Assembly: GCA_021821445.1 (NCBI GenBank)
Contig: JAKACK010000001.1
Location: forward strand, 1 to 64,000
DNA: 64,000 nt
Reading direction: 5' to 3'
From: Microcaldota archaeon
Lineage (GTDB): Archaea; Micrarchaeota; Micrarchaeia; Micrarchaeales; Micrarchaeaceae
Part shown: piece by piece, positions 1 to 9,586 of the stretch
Layout of the letters: every line of letters begins with the position of its first letter
How positions within the stretch are numbered: the first letter of the stretch is position 1
Made by a program: the position numbers and the translations under genes
Notes under the pieces: generated by a model
What the model saw: the letters and a program-made list of their open reading frames with translations, nothing else
The model's database searches: none
What the model was told of the DNA's origin: nothing

Positions 1-596
1 GAGCAAACTTGAGCTGCATCAATTAAATACTTTGATCTAAAACCAGTCCCGCATTTTAATAACTCTTCATTAGTAAGTTTAGATATTATCTCAGGGCTTG
101 GAAATGTTTTTATATTGATTCCCGTACCTTTATCAATTGTATCTACTCCATATCTATCTATTATATTTTTTGTTATTTTACGTATCCTTTTCACATTATT
201 AAATTGAGATAGTATAAAGCATACTGTGGTAACCCATGGATCATTCAGGGTTAATCTCATCCCATTGTAAAGATTTACCGCTTTCTCTAAATGTTCATCT
301 GTAACTATTTTTTTATAGTATGTTTTCATATTTTCATTTAATCCAAAAGTTTTTATGACATTATTCAACTTATAATTATCAGAATTGAATAATTTTATTA
401 TTCCTTTGTTATTATTTTCCTCATATTTGATGTGTATTAACTCCTTATTATCTACATATTTAAGTTCTTTATCGGATAAAAGGTCTCCATAAAAAGTTAT
501 TGGCTGGGCACTTTCAAAAGTATATTTGAGATTGAATAATTTTACAGGTATTATGGTGGTATTATCCTCCGTCTTTGTATATTTTATACTTTTCAT
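1..596 (-). CDS. DNA glycosylase, OGG1/AlkA-like (HhH-GPD), truncated by window edge
   Basis: Reverse-strand reading from ATG at 596: MKSIKYTKTEDNTTIIPVKLFNLKYTFESAQP...LLKCGTGFRSKYLIDAAQVC; the 'CGTGFRSKYL' region resembles OGG/AlkA-type glycosylases. Confidence 0.65.
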   Translation of the reverse strand, partial: MKSIKYTKTEDNTTIIPVKLFNLKYTFESAQPITFYGDLLSDKELKYVDNKELIHIKYEENNNKGIIKLFNSDNYKLNNVIKTFGLNENMKTYYKKIVTDEHLEKAVNLYNGMRLTLNDPWVTTVCFILSQFNNVKRIRKITKNIIDRYGVDTIDKGTGINIKTFPSPEIISKLTNEELLKCGTGFRSKYLIDAAQVC

Positions 597-600
597 AATC

Positions 601-2097
601 TCATTTAGTTATTTCATCAATTTTTACTCTTTCCTGTATCCCATCCATTATGTCCCTTACAGTTACTGTCTCATCTTCTAATGTTTGATAATCTATGGTT
701 ATGCTTTTTCCTATCCCCATTTCGTCAGATTTTGCATATCTTTTACCTATACTGCCACTAGAATTGTATAAAACTTCAAAACCTTCTCCATTTAGGTGAT
801 TATATATTTCAATAGCTTTTTTAATTAGTTTTTCGTCTTTCTGTAAAGGATATACTGAGTACTTATATGGTTGTATAATATCACTTAAAATAGTTATACC
901 CCAACTCCTCTTTTCATCTTTGTATATACTATTTGTTATTATTGACCAAAAAAGCCTATCTAAACCAAAACTTACTTCTATAACATGTGGTGTTATCTTT
1001 TCATTATTATCCAACACACTTATCTCCTTACCTGAAAGATTGCTATGACTTTTTAAATCAAAGTCAGTCCTATATGCATTACCTGCAACTTCTTCATATT
1101 TCCCGTTTATTATTATTTCTAAATCTATATTTCCTTTAGAATAGTGTGGCAATTCATCAGGTTCTAACTGCCTATAACGTATTATTTGACTATCTATTCC
1201 AAGTTTTTCTAAAAATATTGACTCTTTATATAATAAATATGCAAATAGTTTGTTAGGGATGATATTGTTTTTTATTGCATCTGCTATACTTATTTTTGAT
1301 GCTTCTGCTCCTTTTTCTTGATCTTCACGTGTTAACATATTTAATTTTTTATCAAATAGGGTTTCATCAATTTCTATATTGTTTATCACTAATTTATCCA
1401 AATTTTTAGGATTAAAGAAGTATTCTAATTCCATCTGAGAAAATTCTCTCATACGTATTAACATTTGCCTTGGTGAAATCTCATTTCTAAAAACCTTACC
1501 CTCCTGTCCTATACCTATTGGTAGTTTAAAATTGTAAGTTTTATATATTTCTGGAAAATCGACAAATATACCTTGTGCAGTTTCTGGTCTTAAATAACCT
1601 GTTATACCGCCTGTTGGACCTATATCTGTTTTCATCATTAGATTAAATGGAGTTATATCTGAAAATGTACCTTTACATTTAGGACATACTACAGTGTACT
1701 CATTAATTAATCTTTGAAGCTCAGTTATATTCATATGCCCTACTGATTTTGCTAAATCTAACTTTTTTTCTTTTTCAAATATTTCTTCTAAAAGCTTATC
1801 TGCACGATATGTAGAACCACATTTAGTACACTTTAATATTGGATCTGTAAAAGTCTTTATATGCCCGCTTGCTTGATAAACTTTTTCATATCCAACAATT
1901 GTTGTTTCAACTTCTAAATTACCAAGAGATTTAATAAAATAATCTCTCCAAAATTGCTTTATCTTATTTTTTATTCTAAATCCTATAGGACCATAATCAT
2001 AAAATCCTGCCAATTCTCCATATATCTCAAATGATGGTATGATTATACCCCTCCTTGAAATTAAATTTGTGACTTCATCCATATTTTCTTTTTCCAT
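601..2097 (-). CDS. glyS: Glycyl-tRNA synthetase (archaeal/eukaryal type)
   Basis: SRRGIIIPSFEIYGELAGFYDYGPIG, GPTGGITGYLRPETAQGIFVDF, RNEISPRQMLIRMREFSQMELEYF motifs. Confidence 0.97.
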   Translation of the reverse strand: MEKENMDEVTNLISRRGIIIPSFEIYGELAGFYDYGPIGFRIKNKIKQFWRDYFIKSLGNLEVETTIVGYEKVYQASGHIKTFTDPILKCTKCGSTYRADKLLEEIFEKEKKLDLAKSVGHMNITELQRLINEYTVVCPKCKGTFSDITPFNLMMKTDIGPTGGITGYLRPETAQGIFVDFPEIYKTYNFKLPIGIGQEGKVFRNEISPRQMLIRMREFSQMELEYFFNPKNLDKLVINNIEIDETLFDKKLNMLTREDQEKGAEASKISIADAIKNNIIPNKLFAYLLYKESIFLEKLGIDSQIIRYRQLEPDELPHYSKGNIDLEIIINGKYEEVAGNAYRTDFDLKSHSNLSGKEISVLDNNEKITPHVIEVSFGLDRLFWSIITNSIYKDEKRSWGITILSDIIQPYKYSVYPLQKDEKLIKKAIEIYNHLNGEGFEVLYNSSGSIGKRYAKSDEMGIGKSITIDYQTLEDETVTVRDIMDGIQERVKIDEITK

Positions 2098-2220
2098 TTT
2101 ATAACCCTTAATTAAAATTGTAATTATAATAATAAATTATTTTATTTACACATATATTTATAGTTTGATTTTATATATTGTTATTGAATTTATATTTATA
2201 AATTATTCAGGGTTAATTAA

Positions 2221-3222
2221 ATGGAAGATGATTTTGAAGAAATGAGAAAACAGATGCTCAATGAGGTTAAAGATGAAATAAAAAGTGGTTATTCCAATGA
2301 GCAGTACACATTGATACAAGCTATGAATGCATATGATGAGGTTATAAGATCATATAATCTTTTCTCTGAAAGACTTAGTGAATGGAGCGGTATTTATTAT
2401 CCAGGTATAAGAGTACAAAGCGCAAATTCTTTAGCAAGTTTAATCAAAATATTTAATAATTCGAAAGAGATAAGTGTAGATTCAATAGACTCTGTAATAA
2501 ACGATAGGGGAAAATCTGAATCCTTATACAATATATTTACAAATTCTAGAATGAGAAAAGATTTAAATGCAGAAGAATCTGCGATAATCGAAAATTACTG
2601 TGATATGATAAAATCAACTTATAAAAGCTTGAATGAACTCGAGGAATATATAAATAATACATCTAAAAGATTATTACCTAATGTAACTTATCTTACGAAT
2701 GGGATAATTGCTGCGGAACTTCTGAATAAAGCAGGTTCTATTGAAAAATTATCAATTATGCCATCAAGTACTGTACAGTTGCTTGGAGCTGAAAATGCTT
2801 TATTTAAACACATTAAATTTGGGAGTAAACCACCTAAATATGGGTTGTTATTCAAACTACCTGATGTTAATACAGCTAGAAAAGATCTAAAGGGTAGAAT
2901 CGCCAGAGTTTATGCAAACAAGATAACTATTGCTATAAAAGCGGATGTTTATACTAAAAATTTTATAGGGGAAAAATTAAAAGATGATTTGGAGAACAGT
3001 ATAAAACGTATTACTGCATTACCAGTTAAACCAAAGAAAACAAATTATAACAGCTTTAAAAGTGATAAACATTTCAAAAATAATAGGATTAATAATAATA
3101 GAATAGGGAATAATAAGCATGAGAATATTCATCACAGATCAGATAACAATAAACCTAATTGGCACAATAAAAATAAATCAAAAAATAAATTTAGTAATAA
3201 AAATTTTAAAAAGCATAATTAA
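2221..3222 (+). CDS. nop5: Nop5/Nop56/58 family C/D box RNP core protein with basic Asn/Lys-rich tail
   Basis: Nop domain: LPNVTYLTNGIIAAELLNKAGSIEKLSIMPSSTVQLLGAENALFKHIKFGSKPPKYGLLF. Confidence 0.95.
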   Translation: MEDDFEEMRKQMLNEVKDEIKSGYSNEQYTLIQAMNAYDEVIRSYNLFSERLSEWSGIYYPGIRVQSANSLASLIKIFNNSKEISVDSIDSVINDRGKSESLYNIFTNSRMRKDLNAEESAIIENYCDMIKSTYKSLNELEEYINNTSKRLLPNVTYLTNGIIAAELLNKAGSIEKLSIMPSSTVQLLGAENALFKHIKFGSKPPKYGLLFKLPDVNTARKDLKGRIARVYANKITIAIKADVYTKNFIGEKLKDDLENSIKRITALPVKPKKTNYNSFKSDKHFKNNRINNNRIGNNKHENIHHRSDNNKPNWHNKNKSKNKFSNKNFKKHN

Positions 3223-3234
3223 TTTACATTTAGT

Positions 3235-4410
3235 CTATTTTTTCTTTTCTTTTATCAATACTTTATACATAATACCACTTACCCCCTGAAATAACCCACC
3301 AATTATAAATGGTAGAGGAAGAGATATATCCATAAGATAACCACTTAAACCTGAACTAAGTTGTGCCATTCTACTTGATACTCCATTGAAACTTGTTGCT
3401 GAACCATAATCTTCCCTATCTATTCCTCTTACATTTAGAGCGGATCTATTTGGACTCCCAAATCCTGCAAAGATTGATCTTAATAAATACATAAATCCTG
3501 CTATTATGATTGTGGGAGATAATGCCATTGCTATTAGTAAAAATCCACTTAGTGATCGGGTAATTGCAGACACATTTAATACATTGAAATGGCCAAAAGA
3601 TCTTGATGATAAATATGAACTTAATGCAGTTGTAAGATAAGAAACTCCGAATATTATACCTACGGTACCAGCACCTGTTTTATACATCAGTTCAATCCAC
3701 AATGGTAACATAGGTATTGAGACCCCCATACCTATACCAGAAACAACATTTATAATCATTATTTTTGATATATAATTGAAACTTTGCTTCTTCATAACTT
3801 TTGAAGTTTTCTTAGGCCTTTTAGTCTCCTTTATAAAGATTATACTTATAAGGGATATAAACATCAGTATATCAGCAACTAGAAAAAGATATCTGTAAGC
3901 CATAATAGTTCCAACATATTTAGACAATAGTACTTCAGAAGCTAGCATTATAGAACCAAAAATTGAAAAAAATGATGTTATCATAGTAAGTGTACTTAAT
4001 TTTTTCACACGGATAGATTCATTTTCATAATTGCTAGCTACCAATGCGGTTAAACCTGGTGAGAATAAACCTCTCATACCACCAGCACCCCCACTCAAAC
4101 CAGTAATTATCATAGCTAATATTATAAAATCTATATTACTAGATAAAAAAAGGATTGCAGCCCCTACAACAGGAAGAGCTTCTGCTATTAATAAGCTGTA
4201 TTTGTAACCATGCCTATCTCCGAACATTCCTAATAATAGAGCTTCAACAACCGTTACTAACATTATGGTTGCTATTATTATTCCTATATTGATAAGATTT
4301 AATTTTAGAATTTTTAAGTATAAAGGAAAAGCTAGAACCATATATATTATACCAATACTTCTACTAGCTCTTGAGTACTCAAGGAATTTAAATGAACTCT
4401 CTACATTCAA
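3235..4410 (-). CDS. MFS transporter
   Basis: ~12 hydrophobic segments, 'GMFGDRHGYKYSLLIAEALPVVGAAILFLS' MFS loop. Confidence 0.85.
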   Translation of the reverse strand: MNVESSFKFLEYSRASRSIGIIYMVLAFPLYLKILKLNLINIGIIIATIMLVTVVEALLLGMFGDRHGYKYSLLIAEALPVVGAAILFLSSNIDFIILAMIITGLSGGAGGMRGLFSPGLTALVASNYENESIRVKKLSTLTMITSFFSIFGSIMLASEVLLSKYVGTIMAYRYLFLVADILMFISLISIIFIKETKRPKKTSKVMKKQSFNYISKIMIINVVSGIGMGVSIPMLPLWIELMYKTGAGTVGIIFGVSYLTTALSSYLSSRSFGHFNVLNVSAITRSLSGFLLIAMALSPTIIIAGFMYLLRSIFAGFGSPNRSALNVRGIDREDYGSATSFNGVSSRMAQLSSGLSGYLMDISLPLPFIIGGLFQGVSGIMYKVLIKEKKK

Positions 4411-4613
4411 ATTTACTACCGGATATTATATTTTAAAAAGATATTTATTTTATAGATTAAGAAACTTAAATATCTTTGGATTTATTTCTATTACAGATTT
4501 AAATGAGAATCAAGAATATTGAATCGCATACCTTTTATTTTATAAAAATTTTATTTATATTTAAGCCTCTTTTTAATAGAAACCTTTAAATATTTATATC
4601 AATATTAAATATT

Positions 4614-4666
4614 GTCATGATTGTATCATGATTGTTACATGATTGATTATTGAATCATTCATGATA
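4614..4666. promoter_or_regulatory. Phased 11-bp CATGATTG(T/A) repeats upstream of wHTH gene (candidate operator)
   Basis: catgattgt at 4616, catgattgt at 4627, catgattga at 4638, catgat at 4660: all on an 11-nt register. Confidence 0.7.
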
Positions 4667-4683
4667 AAAGCATTGGTGGAAAA

Positions 4684-5247
4684 ATGCGTTCAAAAAAAGA
4701 AATTGAGGACGAAATAAGTAGTATACGTAATCAATTAAAAACAATTAATTCCACCGAAATAAAAAAAACATATAAAAATGAAGAATCTAATAATTCTGAA
4801 GAATTCTCCTCTTTATTTAAATATATTTTAGATGAAAACAAAAAAACAACTTTGGTACTAGACACAATCCTTCAGAGGCTTGATAAGCTTGAATCAGATT
4901 TAAATGATATGTATGCTGATGATGAAGAGGAAGAAGAAGAAGAAGAGGAACCTATAAAACAACCGATAAAAAGTAATTATATTGAAGAACCAAAAAAAGA
5001 GATCTTATTGGCTGATACAGATGTTAAAATATTGCAGATACTTCAGTTATCTGAAAATGGAATGTCATCTGCGGATGAGATTAGTAAAAAAATGAATTAT
5101 AAAGGAAAAAATGCTGCTTCCGCTAGATTAAACAAACTTTATAAAATCGGATTGGTAGATAGATATCAATTAGGTCACAAAGTTTATTACAAATATGATG
5201 CTGGCAAGACGACCAATACCCTAATTGTTTCACCTCCACAGTATTGA
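4684..5247 (+). CDS. Coiled-coil/acidic protein with C-terminal winged-helix DNA-binding domain
   Basis: TDVKILQILQLSENGMSSADEISKKMNYKGKNAASARLNKLYKIGLVDRYQLGHKVYYKY. Confidence 0.8.
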   Translation: MRSKKEIEDEISSIRNQLKTINSTEIKKTYKNEESNNSEEFSSLFKYILDENKKTTLVLDTILQRLDKLESDLNDMYADDEEEEEEEEEPIKQPIKSNYIEEPKKEILLADTDVKILQILQLSENGMSSADEISKKMNYKGKNAASARLNKLYKIGLVDRYQLGHKVYYKYDAGKTTNTLIVSPPQY

Positions 5248-5275
5248 GGGACCTAAAAAGGTCCCTCCTATTTTT
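5246..5275 (+). terminator. Hairpin terminator GAGGGACC-taaaaa-GGTCCCTC followed by T-rich run
   Basis: 8-bp perfect stem overlapping the wHTH stop codon. Confidence 0.75.
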
Positions 5276-5341
5276 AGGGGTATTTTGGTATTTATTAAAA
5301 AATTATACAGGATATGACTTATATATTAAAGAAAAAGATAA

Positions 5342-5365
5342 AAAAATCTAATCAGTTAGATTTTT
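5342..5365 (-). terminator. Hairpin AAAAATCTAA-tcag-TTAGATTTTT at end of FKBP gene
   Basis: 10-bp perfect stem; the stop codon of the minus-strand CDS lies in the loop. Confidence 0.7.
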
Positions 5366-6068
5366 CTTGATTGTTTGTTTCTGCCTTTTTTGTATTTATA
5401 TTTTCGTATTCTTCTATTACGTTTATATCTTTTATTTCTGGCAAATATGTAAATACAGCTGCTAAGGCATTTGCTTTTCCTACAAAATAATCTGCTGATT
5501 TTTTGAATTCAGGATTATAATATAATTTTACTTTTTCGTCCTCTATCTCAAGCTTCGAAGGTTTTACTTCGTAAGTTTCAGCTAATCCTTCTATTTTTTC
5601 TTTATTATCTTTTAGCTGTTTTACAACTTTAATTTCATATTTTATTTTCTTGCCTGCATCTGGATGATTTCTATCTACTACAACTCTACCCGAGCCTACA
5701 CTCTTTATAGTTGCAATTGAATTATCAAGGTTTATTTGCATTCCAGGCTTTGGATCTATATTATTTTCTTTAAACTGAGATATCGGCATAACACCAACAA
5801 GATTCTCATCTCTTTCTCCAAAAGCATCTTTTGGATCTAATGTAAATGTCTTTGATTCTCCAACATCCATGTTTGTTATCTCTTTTTCTAAACCGGGAAC
5901 AATTGCATGTGAACCTAAAACTACAAGAGTTGGACCATAATGATTATGCTCATCGTATATATTCTCATTTTTTGCTTTTTCTTCTGATGTTGTTGATAAT
6001 ATATCATTACTTTCTGCATCATATGCGGTATATTCTATTTCTACAAAATCGTTTTCTTTAAAACTCAT
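5352..6068 (-). CDS. FKBP-type peptidyl-prolyl isomerase, SlyD-like with C-terminal extension
   Basis: DFVEIEYTAYDAES...GPTLVVLGSHAIVPGLEKEITNMDVGESKTFTLDPKDAFGERDE...VDRNHPDAGK. Confidence 0.93.
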   Translation of the reverse strand: MSFKENDFVEIEYTAYDAESNDILSTTSEEKAKNENIYDEHNHYGPTLVVLGSHAIVPGLEKEITNMDVGESKTFTLDPKDAFGERDENLVGVMPISQFKENNIDPKPGMQINLDNSIATIKSVGSGRVVVDRNHPDAGKKIKYEIKVVKQLKDNKEKIEGLAETYEVKPSKLEIEDEKVKLYYNPEFKKSADYFVGKANALAAVFTYLPEIKDINVIEEYENINTKKAETNNQEKSN

Positions 6069-6406
6069 GTTCTCACGTATTAATAATTTATTTCTAAAAA
6101 TGTGAAAGTACCTTATATAAATTTGGATTACCCAAACTGTAACAAGATATGTTAATATTGAAAGAAAAAGTATATATACATTTTTACAATAAAATTTTAT
6201 TGTAAATAAAAATAGCTAAAAATATTATAATAATTAATTATTCACTTGGCGTATGAAAATTAAATGTAGTAGATACGAATTTTTATCTGTATTTATTTTA
6301 ATTAATTATAAATTTTAATAACACTATTTAATCATTTAAGAATAAATATAAGAATATTAAAAAGAAAACTTATAATAATTTAAAAAATTCATAGGATGAT
6401 GATAAT

Positions 6407-7042
6407 ATGAAAGAAATGCAGAAAAAAATACTGATGTTGATTGTATCTTTAGTTATTGCAGCAACATTTGTTAGTTCTTATTTAAATTCTAATTTTAATT
6501 CACCTACTCCAACAACAACTAACATAAAAACAAATTCAAATAGTAGTTTACAACCTGCATTGTTCTTCGGTTCCACAAATGCAATAATTGAAAATTATAC
6601 AAGTAATCTTATAATATTAAGAGGAAATATGACAAATTCTACTTGGAAAAAAATAAATAATAACCTTACAGTGGATGAGGGAATTGGTACTATATTTGGA
6701 TTTACATCTAATAGTAGCGCTTATGATGTAAAATTAGATACGAGTTCGCCAGAAAATTTTATTAATAATATGAAAACTAAATTTGGTGATAATATTACAT
6801 TTAAATCTGATGCTTTAATAAAGCTTTTACCAAATTCTTCTGAAATAGATCCCGGTTATACAGATATAAATATGACTTATACTTCAAAGTATAAACCAAT
6901 CCCAATTCATTTTTCAAACTCTTCAATTTATAAAATAAATGATATAAAAGTAATTCCGATTAATTCAATTATAAATGTCAATATAACTGCAATGATAAAT
7001 GATCAGGATATAGCTAAAGAGTATGAATTTAAAATAAACTGA
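6407..7042 (+). CDS. Secreted or membrane-anchored protein of unknown function
   Basis: N-terminal hydrophobic helix then Asn/Ser/Thr-rich extracytoplasmic sequence. Confidence 0.6.
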   Translation: MKEMQKKILMLIVSLVIAATFVSSYLNSNFNSPTPTTTNIKTNSNSSLQPALFFGSTNAIIENYTSNLIILRGNMTNSTWKKINNNLTVDEGIGTIFGFTSNSSAYDVKLDTSSPENFINNMKTKFGDNITFKSDALIKLLPNSSEIDPGYTDINMTYTSKYKPIPIHFSNSSIYKINDIKVIPINSIINVNITAMINDQDIAKEYEFKIN

Positions 7043-7049
7043 TGGTATA

Positions 7050-8780
7050 TTGATTGACAATAATATTGAAGAAATAATCTATGAGTACACAATAAAAAAT
7101 GCTTATCAGTACAAACAAGCAAATGTTGGGAGTGTTCTAAGCAAGGTTATTTCAAGAGTACCTGATTCTAAAAATAATATCAAAGAACTTAGAGATAGAA
7201 TTAATGAGGTTGTTTTAAAAGTAAATTCTTTTAGCAGAGAAAAGATAGAATTAGATTATCAAAAGTATAATGATGAATTCAAAAAAGAGTATGAAGAGAA
7301 AGTAAAAGCAACTTCAAAACCAAATCTAACAATAGAAGGGGCAGAAAAAGGGAATGTTATAACCAGATTCCCCCCAGAACCTGGTGGTTATATACACATA
7401 GGTAACGCAAAACAATGCATATTAAGCGATGAAATTTCTAAAATTTACGAGGGTAAAATATATCTTTATTGGGATGATACAAACCCAGAGAAATGTAAAG
7501 AGGAATATGTTGAAAGTATAAAAAAGGATTTAAATTGGTTAGGTATAAAATTTGATAAGGAATATTTTGCAAGTGACAACATAGATGTCATATATAGTTA
7601 TGGCAAAAAATTGATAAAGGAAGGAAATGCTTATGTATGCACTTGCAGCATAGATGAAATAAATAAGAATAGAATGGATAGATTGGAGTGCAAGGATAGA
7701 TTTAGATCGCCTGATAAAAATTTAAAATTATTTGAAGATATGATAGATAATAAAATTGATGAAGGTAAGGCAATTGTTCGTTTTAAAGGAGATATGAAAT
7801 CGGATAATTCTGCTATGAGAGATCCATCCTTATTTAGAATAAAAAAGATACCACATTATAGGAAGGGCACTAAATATGTAGTATGGCCCACATATCATAT
7901 GAATACACCTGTATTAGATTCTTTAAATGGTATTACAGATGTAATTAGAAGTAAAGAGTATGAAGTCTGGGATAGTGTTGATAAGCTTCTATTATCAAAA
8001 TTGAATTTAAGAATTCCAAGATTTCATTATGAAGCCAGACTTAATATAGAAGGTACAATAACCCAAAAAAGGGTTATAAGACAATTTATGGCAGACAAGT
8101 ATATAACAAAATGGGATGATCCTCGTTTAGTCACTATAGCTGCTATGAAAAGACGTGGTATAATGCCACAAGCCATTAGAAATTTTGTATTGAGGTTTGG
8201 ATTAAGTAAAACAGATACAACAGTAAAAATGAATATGCTACTTGATGAAAATTCAAGAATAATAAATCCAATTGCAAAACATTTGTTATTTGTAGATAAT
8301 CCTATAAAATTAAGTATAAACGAGCTTGAAAGAGATATAAAAATTAAACTTTTACCACAGAATAATGAAGATAATTCTTATAGAGAGTATAAATTAATAA
8401 ATGAGATTTATTTAAGCAAAACTGATTTGGATAAACTCACTTTTGGAAAACCAGTTAAACTCAAAGATTTATTTACAATAATTTATGATAAAGATAAAAA
8501 ATTTGCACACATTGATGAATCTGCAAAATATGAAATTACAATACCTTGGGTACCTACCAATAGACCTTTGAATGCAGATATATTAATTCCTGGGAATATA
8601 GTTGATAAAAATGGTAATTATAATGCAGATAGTTTAATTCATAGGAATGGTATTATTGAGCAGTATGCAAAAAACTTAAGTCAAGGTGATATACTTATGC
8701 TTGAAAAATATGGGTACTTTATAGTTGATAATATGTCAACCCCTACAAATCAAATAAATTTAATAAAAATTTCTAATTGA
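7050..8780 (+). CDS. gltX: Glutamyl-tRNA synthetase (archaeal type, TTG start)
   Basis: NVITRFPPEPGGYIHIGNAKQCILSDEISKIYEGKIYLYWDDTNPEK...WDDPRLVTIAAMKRRGI. Confidence 0.95.
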   Translation: MIDNNIEEIIYEYTIKNAYQYKQANVGSVLSKVISRVPDSKNNIKELRDRINEVVLKVNSFSREKIELDYQKYNDEFKKEYEEKVKATSKPNLTIEGAEKGNVITRFPPEPGGYIHIGNAKQCILSDEISKIYEGKIYLYWDDTNPEKCKEEYVESIKKDLNWLGIKFDKEYFASDNIDVIYSYGKKLIKEGNAYVCTCSIDEINKNRMDRLECKDRFRSPDKNLKLFEDMIDNKIDEGKAIVRFKGDMKSDNSAMRDPSLFRIKKIPHYRKGTKYVVWPTYHMNTPVLDSLNGITDVIRSKEYEVWDSVDKLLLSKLNLRIPRFHYEARLNIEGTITQKRVIRQFMADKYITKWDDPRLVTIAAMKRRGIMPQAIRNFVLRFGLSKTDTTVKMNMLLDENSRIINPIAKHLLFVDNPIKLSINELERDIKIKLLPQNNEDNSYREYKLINEIYLSKTDLDKLTFGKPVKLKDLFTIIYDKDKKFAHIDESAKYEITIPWVPTNRPLNADILIPGNIVDKNGNYNADSLIHRNGIIEQYAKNLSQGDILMLEKYGYFIVDNMSTPTNQINLIKISN

Positions 8781-9482
8781 TTATTTTTTCTGTAATACCG
8801 CAAACATATGTAATTTATCAAAAGGGTTTAGATCTATTTTTTCTTTTACTTCATATAAATCCTTTAACTTTTCTAATTCACTTTTAAAAACATCTTTTGG
8901 GTTTTTTCCAACATCAATACTTTGAGATTTTATTATGAAATAAGCATATCCTCCTTTTTTAAGAAATCTTGTATTTTTTATAAGAATTCCTGCTTGATCC
9001 CTAGCTGAAGCATCTTGATATATTACATCACAACTTTCATCAGGTATTATTTTACTATAATTGTCAACCTCCATAGCATCACTTAAAATTGGTAACATAT
9101 TATTCCTCAATTCACATACCTCTACTAGATCACGCATGCTTCTTTTTGATATTTCTACACAATAAACTCTACCTGTTCTACTTATTATATCGCTTACATG
9201 ACTGGGTGTTGTTCCATTTGCTGCTCCTAAATAGAGTACTTTTGATCCAGGCTGAATTTTTACCTCTTTTAGATTATTCAGTATAGCAGCTGCAAGCTTA
9301 CTTCTATATGGGTTCCACATCCTATATTCTATATCTTTATAAGTTATCAATTCTTCCCCATAAACCTTATGCCCTTTAACAAAATTTTTAGTTACAAGCT
9401 TAGTCCCTATTTTATATATATTATCGAATACTTCAGTTATATTTTCATTATTTTGAGCTATTGTATATCCTTCATTATTCAT
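8781..9482 (-). CDS. flpA: Fibrillarin-like rRNA/tRNA 2'-O-methyltransferase
   Basis: VLYLGAANGTTPSHVSDIISRTGRVYCVEISKRSMRDLVEVCELRNNMLPILSDA...DVIYQDASARDQAGI. Confidence 0.97.
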   Translation of the reverse strand: MNNEGYTIAQNNENITEVFDNIYKIGTKLVTKNFVKGHKVYGEELITYKDIEYRMWNPYRSKLAAAILNNLKEVKIQPGSKVLYLGAANGTTPSHVSDIISRTGRVYCVEISKRSMRDLVEVCELRNNMLPILSDAMEVDNYSKIIPDESCDVIYQDASARDQAGILIKNTRFLKKGGYAYFIIKSQSIDVGKNPKDVFKSELEKLKDLYEVKEKIDLNPFDKLHMFAVLQKK

Positions 9483-9586
9483 AAAATCACTACATTCTTG
9501 AAAATGCTTTAAACTTGTTTATGAAAGATAAAACTAAAAAAATATAAGATTAATTATACAATATAATTCATTATTCATAATATTTA

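Noticed and set aside
4265-4522. 85-aa plus-strand ORF
   Set aside because: Antisense to the MFS transporter start; hydrophobic composition is explained by the opposite strand.
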